Below are positions 42,152-49,934 of a stretch of 64,000 bases of DNA, in pieces. Made by a program: the position numbers and the translations under genes. Positions within the stretch are counted from its first letter, which is position 1. The number at the start of each line of letters is the position of its first letter. Location: positions 1 through 64,000 of the forward strand of contig CBDAQG010000002.1 in NCBI GenBank assembly GCA_965198995.1. Direction: 5' to 3'. Source of the stretch: CAXMMR01 sp965198995. Lineage in GTDB: Bacteria; Pseudomonadota; Alphaproteobacteria; Acetobacterales; Acetobacteraceae. Below the pieces are notes generated by a model that was given only the letters and a program-made list of their open reading frames with translations, made no database searches and was not told the DNA's origin.

Positions 42152-44815
42152 GTGCCGGACAGCCAGCACGACGCCCTGCGTCTGTCCGGCCACGCGGCGC
42201 CCGACCTGCGGCAGACCCGGCTTGTCGACTATCGGCCGCCGAGCTTCCTGGCCGACACCGTGGCGCTGCACGTCACCCTTGATCCGGCGGCGACCGAGGT
42301 GCGGGCGCGCATCGCCTTCCGCCGCAATCCGGAGGCGGACGGCGGGGCGACCCTGTGGCTCGACGGCATCGAGCTCACGCTGCTCACCATCAGCCTGGAC
42401 GGCGCCGCGCTGGCGCCGGAGCATTACCGCCAAGACGCGGCCGGGCTGACGCTCACCGGCCTGCCGGACGCCTTTCTGCTCGAGACGGTGGTGCGCATCG
42501 CGCCGGCCGCGAACACCCAGCTCAGCGGGCTCTACACCTCCGGCGGCTCGTTCTTCACCCAGTGCGAGGCGGAGGGCTTCCGGCGCATCACCTTCTTCCC
42601 GGACCGGCCGGACGTGATGGCGCGCTACACCGTGACGCTGGACGCCGAGCGCGCCGCCGCACCCGTGCTGCTGTCGAACGGCAACCTGGTGGCGGCCGGC
42701 GACGGGGCGGACGGGCGGCATTGGGCGCGCTTCGAGGATCCGCATCCGAAGCCCTGCTACCTGTTCGCGCTGGTCGCCGGCGACCTGCTGGCGGTGCGCA
42801 GCGCGTTCCGCACCCGCTCGGGGCGGGACGTGGCACTGGCGATCTGGGTGCGTCCGGGCGACGAGCGGAGCTGCGACCACGCGATGGCCGCCTGCCGGCG
42901 GGCGATGCTGTGGGACGAGGACACGTTCGGGCTCGAATACGATCTCGACGCGTTCAACATCGCCGCGGTGGCGGACTTCAACATGGGGGCGATGGAGAAC
43001 AAGGGGCTCAACGTCTTCAACACCAGCCTGGTGCTGGCGCGGCCCGAGACCGCCACCGACGAGGATTACGCCTCGATCGAGCGGGTGATCGCGCATGAGT
43101 ATTTCCATAACTGGACCGGCAACCGGGTGACCTGCCGCGACTGGTTTCAGCTGTCGCTGAAGGAGGGGCTCACCGTCCTGCGCGACCAGTTGTACTGCGA
43201 GGCTGTCGGCAGCGCGGCGTTGCGCCGCATCCAGGAGGTCGACGTGCTGCGGGCGCTGCAGTTTCGCGAGGATGCCGGGCCGCTCGCCCACCCGGTGCGG
43301 CCGCAGAGCTACGTCGCGATCGACAATTTCTACACGCCGACGGTCTATCGCAAGGGTGCGGAGCTGGTGCGGATGATCCGCACCCTGATCGGCGCCGAGG
43401 CGTTCGTGCGCGGCATGGCGCTGTATGTCGCGCGGCACGACAACCAGGCGGTGACGATCGAGGATTTCGTCCGCGCCATGGAGGACGCCGCGGGGGCGGA
43501 TCTGCGCTCGTTCCGGGCGTGGTATGACCAGGCGGGCACTCCGGTCGTCACCGTCGAGCAGGCGCATGACGCGGCGAGCGGGCGCTTCACACTGCGGCTG
43601 TCGCAGCATACGCCGCCGACGCCGGGGCAGGCGGAGACGCGGCCGCTGCCGATCCCGGTGGCGCTCGGCCTGCTGGGGGCGGATGGGCGCGAGCTGCCGA
43701 TCCGGCTGCACGGCGAGGACCACGGCGAGGGCACCACGCGCGTGGTGGTGCTGAGCGAGGCGACGCAGGAGTTCGTGTTCGAGGGGCTGGTGGCGCCGCC
43801 GGTGCCCTCGCTGCTGCGCGGCTTCTCCGCCCCGGTGCGGCTGATGGGCGTGCCGGACGAGCAGCTGCGGTTTCTGGCGGCGCGCGACAGCGACTCGTTC
43901 GTGCGTCGCGACTCCGCCCAGCTTTATGCCTCGAACGCCATCCTGGCCGCCCTCGGAACATCCGACGCGGCGTTCGCGCCGCTGGCCGAGATCGCCGGCG
44001 AGATCCTCGAGACCGCCACCGCCGATCCGGGCTTCGCCGCCGAGGCGCTGCGGCTGCCGTCGCACGGGCTGCTCGCCCAGGCGATGGCGGTGGTCGACCA
44101 TCCGGCGATCCACGCCGCCCGCGAGGCGGCCCTCGGCGCGATCGGTCGGGCGCATCTGCGTCGCTGGCGGGCGCTCTACGAGGCGTTGGCCGACACCGAT
44201 CCGGCGGCGACCGACGATGCGGCGGCCGGGCGGCGGGCGCTGCGCAACCTGTCGCTCGCCCGCATCGCCCAGGCCGAGCCCGTCGACGGCGCGGCACTGG
44301 CGGCGGCCCAGGTCGCGGCCGGGCGCTGCATGACGGAGGTGCTGGCCGGGCTGCAGGTGCTGTGCGGGCTGGACTGCGCCGAACGGCAGCCGGCGCTCGA
44401 CGGCTTTGCCGCGCGCTGGCACGGCGACGCGCTGGTGATGGACAAGTGGTTCGCCGTGCAGGCCGGCTCGCCGCTGCCGGACGCGATCGAGCGGGTGCGG
44501 GCGCTGATCGCCCGGCCGGATTACGACCGGCGCAATCCCAACCGGGTGCGCAGCCTGCTGGCGAGCTTCATGGGCGGCAACCTGGTGCGCTTCCACGCCG
44601 CCGACGGGCAGGGCTACGCGCTGCTGGCCGACGAGCTGATCGCCATCGATCGGATCAACGGGCAATCGGCGGCGCGGCTGTTCGGCGGCCTTGCCGGTTG
44701 GCGGGGCCAGGAGCCGGGTCGCCGGGCGCTGATGCGGGCGCAGCTTGAGCGCTTGCGCGAGACGCCGGGGCTGAGTCGATGGACGGCGGAGAAGGTGGCG
44801 CTTGCGCTGGCCTAG
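42152..44815 (+). CDS. pepN: Aminopeptidase N (M1 family)
   Basis: About 887 residues. The GTG at 42152 is the best start after the SDR stop; no ATG gives a better fit. Motifs: the exopeptidase GAMENKGLNVFN, the zinc-binding HEYFHNWTGNRVTCRDWFQL (HExxH, with Glu in LSLKEGLTV), and the DUF3458 C-terminal region in which helical repeats form the lid. Length and order are those of bacterial PepN with the alpha/beta lid. It removes N-terminal residues from peptides in the cytoplasm. Confidence 0.95.
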   Translation: MPDSQHDALRLSGHAAPDLRQTRLVDYRPPSFLADTVALHVTLDPAATEVRARIAFRRNPEADGGATLWLDGIELTLLTISLDGAALAPEHYRQDAAGLTLTGLPDAFLLETVVRIAPAANTQLSGLYTSGGSFFTQCEAEGFRRITFFPDRPDVMARYTVTLDAERAAAPVLLSNGNLVAAGDGADGRHWARFEDPHPKPCYLFALVAGDLLAVRSAFRTRSGRDVALAIWVRPGDERSCDHAMAACRRAMLWDEDTFGLEYDLDAFNIAAVADFNMGAMENKGLNVFNTSLVLARPETATDEDYASIERVIAHEYFHNWTGNRVTCRDWFQLSLKEGLTVLRDQLYCEAVGSAALRRIQEVDVLRALQFREDAGPLAHPVRPQSYVAIDNFYTPTVYRKGAELVRMIRTLIGAEAFVRGMALYVARHDNQAVTIEDFVRAMEDAAGADLRSFRAWYDQAGTPVVTVEQAHDAASGRFTLRLSQHTPPTPGQAETRPLPIPVALGLLGADGRELPIRLHGEDHGEGTTRVVVLSEATQEFVFEGLVAPPVPSLLRGFSAPVRLMGVPDEQLRFLAARDSDSFVRRDSAQLYASNAILAALGTSDAAFAPLAEIAGEILETATADPGFAAEALRLPSHGLLAQAMAVVDHPAIHAAREAALGAIGRAHLRRWRALYEALADTDPAATDDAAAGRRALRNLSLARIAQAEPVDGAALAAAQVAAGRCMTEVLAGLQVLCGLDCAERQPALDGFAARWHGDALVMDKWFAVQAGSPLPDAIERVRALIARPDYDRRNPNRVRSLLASFMGGNLVRFHAADGQGYALLADELIAIDRINGQSAARLFGGLAGWRGQEPGRRALMRAQLERLRETPGLSRWTAEKVALALA

Positions 44816-44914
44816 GTATCAGCGTGACTGCGATCGTAGCGATCTCAGGCTCATGAATTTGCCTGCCGAACACAAGTAGAATGGTGCCACCCCTAAATGG
44901 AACCGCTCTCAGTA

Positions 44915-44972
44915 GTGGATTTTAGAGGCTCCGCCTTTAATGGGGTCAAGGGGCAAGCCCCCTTGCCTGCCT
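44915..44972. repeat. Family-2 right half only, locus 4
   Basis: GGATTTTAGAGGCTCCGCC followed by GGTCAAGGGGC..GCCCCCTTG and CCTGCCTT stands directly 3' of the minus-strand aminotransferase gene. The left modules are missing. In the stem both arms changed together again (CAAGGGGC/GCCCCCTTG against CCAGGGGC/GCCCCTGG). Confidence 0.75.
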
Positions 44973-46142
44973 TCAATCGCCAGCCATCGCCTCCTCCAGC
45001 GCTGCTAAGGCGGGTAGGCAACGAGCGTGGCCGAGGCTGATGCGGACGCGTTCGCTGGGGACTGTGCCGAGGGGCGAGTTCCACAGCGAGGCGGGCAGCA
45101 GGAGCAGGCCGGTCTGGTGGGCCAGGCGGCGGGTGAACTCGGCGGCGCCGTCGGGGCCGAGGTAGCGCGGGAAGGAGAAGGCGAGGTTGTCGGGCAGCTC
45201 CGCCTCCAGCAGCAGCGGCAGGCGGGCGAACAGGGTTTGCAGGCGGGCGAGGTTGCGCTGGCCGATGGCGCGGGTGCGGCCGATGATGCGGGCTTCGGCG
45301 GCGAGCGCGATGTGCGCCAGGACCTCGCTGGAGGCGGCCAGGCAGCTCGACAGCATGTTCTTGGCGAGCAGCGCGCGGGTCAGCACCGTGCGGTCGCGGC
45401 AGGCGGCCCAGCCGACGCGCAGGCCGGGCAGGCCGAAGCTCTTCGACAGGGCGTTGATCGAAACGCCGCGCTCGTAGAGGTCGGCCACCGCGGCGGGGGC
45501 GGCGGCCGGCACGGTGGCGGTCTGGGCGTAGACCTCGTCGTTGACCAGCCACAGCCCGCGCCGGCGGCAGAGTGCGACCACCGCGTCCAGGGTTGCGGGG
45601 GTGATCGCCGCGCCGGTGGGGCTGTTGGGGAAGTTCATCAGCACCAGCCGGGTGTTCGGCTGCAGCGCGGCCTCGATGGCGTCCGGATCGAGCCGCCAGC
45701 CGCCGCCGCCCTGGGCGCTGAGCACGACGCCGGTGGCGTGGCAGAGGGTGGTGATCGCGCGCTCGGACGGCTGGTAGATCGGCAGCACGATGACGGCGTG
45801 GTCGCCGGGGTTGAGCAGCGCCGTGGCAATGCAGCTCAGCGCCTCCTGAGCGCCGGCGCAGCACAGTATGTCGCCGGCCTCGAGCCTGGCGTGGCGGGCG
45901 GCAATGGCGGCGCGCAGCCAGGGCGCGCCGTGCGGCTGGGTGTAGCCGAAGCCAAGGGCCTGCCAGCGCTCCAGGTCATCCGGGCGCGCCAGGGCGAGCA
46001 GCTCGGGCAAAGTGAGCGTCTCGGAGTCGGACGCCGAGAGGTCGTGGCGGGTGGCGCGGCCCCAGCAATCGAGATAGTCCGCCATGGCGAAGGCGGTGGG
46101 CGGGCGCGAGCTGTGGCCAACGGGAGCCTGGGCGGCGCTCAT
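44973..46142 (-). CDS. PLP-dependent aminotransferase (class I/II)
   Basis: A 389-residue fold-type I enzyme. ATG 46142 is preferred to the long frame (46268), whose first 42 residues are Arg/Ala noise. Motifs: GYTQPHGAPWLRAAIAARHA (N-terminal), LMNFPNSPTGAAITPATLDA (Asn and Pro contacts), NDEVYAQTATV (Asp and Tyr contacts to PLP), SINALSKSFGLPGLRVGWAA (Schiff-base Lys in SKS, then the phosphate-binding Arg) and VRISLGHARCLP. The group includes aspartate, aromatic and capreomycidine-synthase-like enzymes; the substrate is not evident. Confidence 0.9.
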   Translation of the reverse strand: MSAAQAPVGHSSRPPTAFAMADYLDCWGRATRHDLSASDSETLTLPELLALARPDDLERWQALGFGYTQPHGAPWLRAAIAARHARLEAGDILCCAGAQEALSCIATALLNPGDHAVIVLPIYQPSERAITTLCHATGVVLSAQGGGGWRLDPDAIEAALQPNTRLVLMNFPNSPTGAAITPATLDAVVALCRRRGLWLVNDEVYAQTATVPAAAPAAVADLYERGVSINALSKSFGLPGLRVGWAACRDRTVLTRALLAKNMLSSCLAASSEVLAHIALAAEARIIGRTRAIGQRNLARLQTLFARLPLLLEAELPDNLAFSFPRYLGPDGAAEFTRRLAHQTGLLLLPASLWNSPLGTVPSERVRISLGHARCLPALAALEEAMAGD

Positions 46143-46528
46143 GGATGATCGGCGGGCTTGTCGACCTGCACGCCGGGGCCGGGCCGCCGGGCGAGCGGCT
46201 GGCTGCTGGTGTCCGTCGAGATCTGCGACCGCGAAGCGGTGCGAGGCGAGCACATGCGGGCGGCACACTTCACAAGTTGCGAGATCTGCTGGATGGCGCG
46301 TTCTCCCGAGATTGAGGTGCTATCGTCGTTTTGAGGCTGAAGAAAGGCATGATTCGGGGCGGCCGGCGACCGGGCGCGGATGGCGCCGAGAAAAGCTAGC
46401 CGCCCAAATACAGCAAGAACCGCCATCGATCGTGCAACATCATCGGGATCGGGATTTGGGGCCACGGGCCCCAGCGTTGGGTTTCCAAGTGCGATGGGGC
46501 CCGTCCAGGGCAGAGCTCTGGCCTTTGC
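46143..46528. other. Gap without a recognisable gene
   Basis: The 386 bases between the aminotransferase start and the thioesterase stop contain no convincing gene; the frames here are Arg/Pro-rich shadows. At 46505-46521 CCAGGGC..GCTCTGG plus CCTTTGCTT is a family-2 hairpin at the 3' end of the thioesterase gene and may act as its terminator. The rest probably holds the promoter of the aminotransferase. Confidence 0.6.
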
Positions 46529-47407
46529 TTACCGCTTTTGCCGCAGCAGGGCCTCCTGCGCCGTCGAGGCGACCAGTTGTCCCGCCCGGTTGTAGACCAG
46601 CCCGCGCGCCAGGCCGACGCCGTGCGAGGCGGAGGGGCTGTCGGCGTCGAACAGCAGCCACTCATCGGCGCGGACGTCGCGGTGGAACCAGATCGCGTGG
46701 TCGATGCTGCTGATGAACACCCGGGCGGCGTCTGGCAGCGCCGCCGCGTGCGGCATCAGGGCGACGCCGGAGAACCACCAGTCGGACAGGTAGGCGAGCA
46801 TCACGCGGTGCGCCGCCTGCTCGTCGGTGGCGACCTGGCTCACCCGCATCCAGTAGCGCCGGCGCGCCTGGGGGGCGGCGAACTGCTCGAGGTTGGCGGG
46901 CAGGATCTCGATCGGGCCGCCGGTCCGGCCGAGGCCGGCAAAGAACGGCGGCAGCTTGGCCGAGCCGGCGCGCAGCTCGGCGAGCACGTCGCCGAGCTGG
47001 TCCGGCTGCGGCACGTCGGGCATCGGCGAGGCGTGCTCGAAGCCATCCTCGGGGGCGTGGAACGAGCATTCCAGGTGCAGGATCGGCAGGCCGTTCTGCA
47101 GCGCCACGACGCGCCGGCTGGAGAAGCTGCCGCCGTCGCGGGTGCGCTCGACCTCCAGGATCACCCGCCGGGCGGCGTCGCCCGGGCGCAGGAAGTAGCC
47201 GTGGCAGGAGTGCACCGCCCGGCCCTCGACGGTGCCCATCGCGGCGGCGAGCGCCTGGCCAAAGACCTGGCCGCCATACAGCGCGCCGTTGGAGTTGCGC
47301 TGGTTGTACTGGCTGCGGAACAGGTTCTCGTCGAGCTGCTCGAGCGACAGCAGCCCGGGCACGTCCTGGCCGTCCCAGGCCAGCGGCGGGGCGTGGCCCG
47401 TTTTCAT
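46529..47407 (-). CDS. tesB: Acyl-CoA thioesterase II
   Basis: A 292-residue double hot-dog thioesterase. Family features are LYGGQVFGQALAAAMGTVE, HSCHGYFLRPGD, DGGSFSSRRVVALQNG, and in the second half ISSIDHAIWFHRDVRADEWL and SASHGVGLARGLVYNRAGQL. The catalytic Asp/Thr/Gln set falls in the ASLDH-like block (here SSIDHAIWFH) and SHG region. It hydrolyses medium and long acyl-CoAs. A 45-base gap separates it from the MaoC gene upstream, so the two are likely an operon. Confidence 0.95.
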   Translation of the reverse strand: MKTGHAPPLAWDGQDVPGLLSLEQLDENLFRSQYNQRNSNGALYGGQVFGQALAAAMGTVEGRAVHSCHGYFLRPGDAARRVILEVERTRDGGSFSSRRVVALQNGLPILHLECSFHAPEDGFEHASPMPDVPQPDQLGDVLAELRAGSAKLPPFFAGLGRTGGPIEILPANLEQFAAPQARRRYWMRVSQVATDEQAAHRVMLAYLSDWWFSGVALMPHAAALPDAARVFISSIDHAIWFHRDVRADEWLLFDADSPSASHGVGLARGLVYNRAGQLVASTAQEALLRQKR

Positions 47408-47452
47408 CGGAGCTCCGTTTTCATCGCAGCTTCTGCTTCATCGGAGTTTGCG

Positions 47453-48307
47453 TCACCCGAACTCGGCGGTGCCGCGGTCGAGCACCACCAGGTCGCGCTC
47501 GACCACCAGGGCGCGGAAGCGCACGGCGGTTTCGGTCGGCTCGAAGAACTCGATGCGGATCGTCTCGCCGGGGAACACCGGCCGGCTGAAGCGGGCGAAC
47601 AGGGCGCGGAAGCGGGCCACGTCGTTGTCGCAATAGGCGGCGAGCACGGCGCGCGCGGCGATGCCGTAGGTGCACAGCCCGTGCAGGATCGGCCGCTCGA
47701 AGCCGGCGCGGCGGGCGAACTCCGGGTCGCTGTGCAGCGGGTTCCAGTCGCCGCTCAGGCGGTAGAGCAGCGCCTGGTCCGGCCGGGTCGGGATCTCGAC
47801 CACGCGGGACGGCGCCGTCTCGCCCGGCAGCGGCAGCGCCGGCTCGACCGCCTCGCCAAAGCCGCCATGCCCACCATCGCCGCGCAGGAACGCCGTCGAG
47901 CGCAGGCTCGCCAGGGTCTGCCCGGTCGACGCGTCGACCAGGGTGCGGCGGTGATGCAGCAGGGCGCCGCGGGCCGCCCCCTTGTCCTCGATGCCGCTCA
48001 CCCCGCCGACGGAGTGCACCGTGCCGGTGGGCGGCAGCGGGTGGTGGATGCGCAGCTCCTGCTCGGCGTGCAGCAGCTTCACCCGGTCGATGCCGAAATC
48101 CTGGCGCGCCCACTCGTCGTCATGGCACAGCACCGCGGCGTAGCTCGGCACGCAGCACAGATCGCGCTCGTAGACGAAGCGCAGCTCGCTCTCGTCCATC
48201 GGGTCCCGGCCGTAGCCCAGACCAAGCGCGTAGAGGATCGTCTCGCGCTTGCCGTAGCGGCGCTCGACGGGCGCCGCCTTGAACTCGCGGATCTTATGGA
48301 CGTCCAT
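47453..48307 (-). CDS. MaoC-like enoyl-CoA hydratase 2
   Basis: A 284-residue double hot-dog protein of the peroxisomal MFE-2 hydratase type. The N-terminal half (about 1-150) has an MFE2-like FKAAPVERRYGKRETILYAL and YALGLGYGRDP. The C-terminal half has the hydratase-2 motif SGDWNPLHSDPEFARRAGFE and RPILHGLCTYG (catalytic Asp and His). It hydrates trans-2-enoyl-CoA to (R)-3-hydroxyacyl-CoA. With TesB next to it, a role in fatty acyl-CoA turnover or PHA precursor supply is likely (inference). Confidence 0.93.
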   Translation of the reverse strand: MDVHKIREFKAAPVERRYGKRETILYALGLGYGRDPMDESELRFVYERDLCCVPSYAAVLCHDDEWARQDFGIDRVKLLHAEQELRIHHPLPPTGTVHSVGGVSGIEDKGAARGALLHHRRTLVDASTGQTLASLRSTAFLRGDGGHGGFGEAVEPALPLPGETAPSRVVEIPTRPDQALLYRLSGDWNPLHSDPEFARRAGFERPILHGLCTYGIAARAVLAAYCDNDVARFRALFARFSRPVFPGETIRIEFFEPTETAVRFRALVVERDLVVLDRGTAEFG

Positions 48308-48408
48308 AGCGGGGCTGCCTCCGACACTGCGCCGTCCGGTTTGCTGCTATCCGGGCCCGGCGACAACAGTGTAGAGCAGCCCGGTTCGGATTTTGGAGAT
48401 GTCGCGCA

Positions 48409-48729
48409 ATGCCGATGGTGATCGTGGTCGACCGAGCGGGGGAGACGATTGAGGTCCAGACCACGACGAATTTGAGCGTGATGGAGGTGATCCGCGACGA
48501 TGGCGGGTTCGACGAGCTGCTGGCGGTGTGCGGCGGCTCATGCTCCTGCGCGACCTGCCACGTCTATGTCGACCCGGCCTGGATGGCGGCCGTGGGCCCC
48601 GCCACGGCCGATGAGGACGACCTGCTGGAGGGCTCGGCGCATCGCCAGCCAAACTCGCGGCTGTCCTGCCAGATCACCATGACGGCGGCGCTGGACGGGC
48701 TGAGGGTGACGATCGCGCCGGAGGACTGA
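48409..48729 (+). CDS. 2Fe-2S ferredoxin (adrenodoxin type)
   Basis: A 106-residue protein. The cluster ligands are Cys41, Cys47, Cys50 and Cys87 in AVCGGSCSCATCHVYVDP and SRLSCQITMT, the vertebrate-type spacing; an additional Cys45 lies inside the loop. It should serve a P450, dioxygenase or Fe-S assembly, receiving electrons from a reductase such as the Fpr encoded 30 kb away (not certain). It is divergent from the MaoC/TesB genes with a 101-base shared promoter region. A family-1 hairpin follows the stop at 48741. Confidence 0.95.
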   Translation: MPMVIVVDRAGETIEVQTTTNLSVMEVIRDDGGFDELLAVCGGSCSCATCHVYVDPAWMAAVGPATADEDDLLEGSAHRQPNSRLSCQITMTAALDGLRVTIAPED

Positions 48730-48740
48730 GACTAGGAAGC

Positions 48741-48764
48741 GGTTCTTTTTTGAAAAAAAGAACC
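48741..48764. repeat. Family-1 hairpin, single (left) arm, locus E
   Basis: GGTTC..GAACC with an A/T core, followed by AAAAAACTTTTG, directly after the ferredoxin stop. The matching right-hand hairpin is missing; the next gene starts at 48825. It shows that the two arms can exist separately. Confidence 0.8.
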
Positions 48765-48824
48765 AAAAAACTTTTGTCCGTTTGGTCCGTGTGATTGGCG
48801 ACGACTTCTGCTGCTGGGGGCAAC

Positions 48825-49301
48825 ATGGCCGTTCGGGTGAGTAGTGGCACCGAGGAGCCGAAGCGGCAGGCGCCGTTGGCGAGCCTGCTGCTGGCGTTTG
48901 CCGCCACGGTGCCGATGGCGGCGGGCGCCGCCGCGGCGCTGGCGCTGCCCCGGCGGGACGGCGACGCCGTCGAGCAATGGACGGTGCGCTGGGCCGGCGG
49001 TGTGCTGTGCTTTCTGTCCGGGGTGCGGCGCGGGCTCAGCTTTCGCCAGCCCGGCGGCAGCACGCTGGGCGAGGTCGGCACCATGTTCTCGATGTTTCTC
49101 GCCGGCATCGGCGGGGTGCTGCTGCCGTCGGGTCGTGCGACCTTGTCGGTGCTGCTGCTCGGTTATGCCGGCACCGCGGTGGGCGACGTGCGGGCGGCGC
49201 AGCAGGCCGAGGCGCCGCGATTTTTCGCCCGCCTGCGGCCGGCGCAGATGCTCGTGCCGCTCGTGAGCCTGGCACTGCTGCTGGCGCGACGGCGGAGATA
49301 A
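48825..49301 (+). CDS. DUF3429-like integral membrane protein
   Basis: A 158-residue protein with three or four hydrophobic segments (LASLLLAFAATVPMAAGAAA, ALALP, VGTMFSMFLAGIGGVLLPSG, ATLSVLLLGYAGTAVGDV, MLVPLVSLALLLA). ATG 48825 follows GGGGG-rich DNA and starts the conserved part; ten codons upstream are ignored. The pattern is that of the DUF3429 family of small inner-membrane proteins with no known role. It stands between the ferredoxin and a Lys-rich protein gene. Confidence 0.75.
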   Translation: MAVRVSSGTEEPKRQAPLASLLLAFAATVPMAAGAAAALALPRRDGDAVEQWTVRWAGGVLCFLSGVRRGLSFRQPGGSTLGEVGTMFSMFLAGIGGVLLPSGRATLSVLLLGYAGTAVGDVRAAQQAEAPRFFARLRPAQMLVPLVSLALLLARRRR

Positions 49302-49379
49302 GGCCGCCTTGCGCCACATCGCCCGGAACCCGATCGCCCGAGCGGCATTGTCAGCCGACACGATACCAGGAGCGTTCCA

Positions 49380-49703
49380 ATGCCGCAGTTCGATGCCACC
49401 ATCAAGCACCTCAAGGATGGCGTGAAGGGCTTCACCGTCGCCGCCGCCGTGAAGAACATCGAGGGCTGGGAAGCCACGCTGGAGAAGGTCGACGCGCCCG
49501 GCGTGAAGACGATCCTGCATGACCTCGAGAGCCTCAAGAAGCACCTGCACGCCGACCCGGTGAACGGCGAGCAGATCAAGAAGCTGGTGCTGAAGCTCGG
49601 CAAGGAGACCGTCACCATTGCCGGCAAGTCCGACAGCAAGAACGCCGAGAAGATCAAGGCGCTCGGCGAGGCGCTCGAGCACGGCGCCAACGCCGAGGCG
49701 TAA
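49380..49703 (+). CDS. Lys-rich small protein of unknown function
   Basis: A 107-residue soluble protein with AGGAGCG before the ATG. The composition (about 16 Lys, many Glu/Asp/Ala/Leu) and runs such as KNIEGWEATLEKVDAPGVK, LHDLESLKKHLHAD and QIKKLVLKLGKETVTIAG suggest helices with a short beta element. Codon use is like the neighbours and there are no repeats, so it is a real gene, but no family is recognised. A nucleoid-related or stress protein could be guessed from composition only. Confidence 0.75.
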   Translation: MPQFDATIKHLKDGVKGFTVAAAVKNIEGWEATLEKVDAPGVKTILHDLESLKKHLHADPVNGEQIKKLVLKLGKETVTIAGKSDSKNAEKIKALGEALEHGANAEA

Positions 49704-49722
49704 GACTTAGCAAGGGAGAACG

Positions 49723-49906
49723 GCTGGGGGCGGCGCCCCCAGACCCGCATCCATAAGAAGCCCAAGCCGGGTTCTTCCTTGCTTGGCGAAGCCATTCAAT
49801 CCTGTCTATGACGGCACCGAATTCGCCCGGTGACCATGAATAAGAAATGGATTTTAAAGGCTCCGCCTTTAATGGGGTCCAGGGGCAAAGCCCCTGGCCT
49901 TCCTTC
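49723..49906. repeat. Family-2 modular repeat, locus 5
   Basis: GGGGGCGGCGCCCCC hairpin, then CCTTGCTTGGCGAAGCC (49768), GGATTTTAAAGGCTCCGCC (49850) and GGTCCAGGGGC..GCCCCTGG (49876). The first module (hairpin after the stop) is missing. It stands between two plus-strand genes, 29 bases before the exporter ATG. Confidence 0.85.
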
Positions 49907-49934
49907 CGCCGGTTGACTGCACGACACTGCGGCG

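Noticed and set aside
41930..44665. A 911-codon antisense frame over pepN
   Set aside because: Same shadow effect; pepN carries full catalytic motifs. No start signal or family match on the minus strand.
46139..46465. A 108-codon minus-strand frame between aminotransferase and thioesterase
   Set aside because: No ribosome binding site, no family pattern and a Pro/Arg/Ser-rich composition; it also overlaps the true aminotransferase start.
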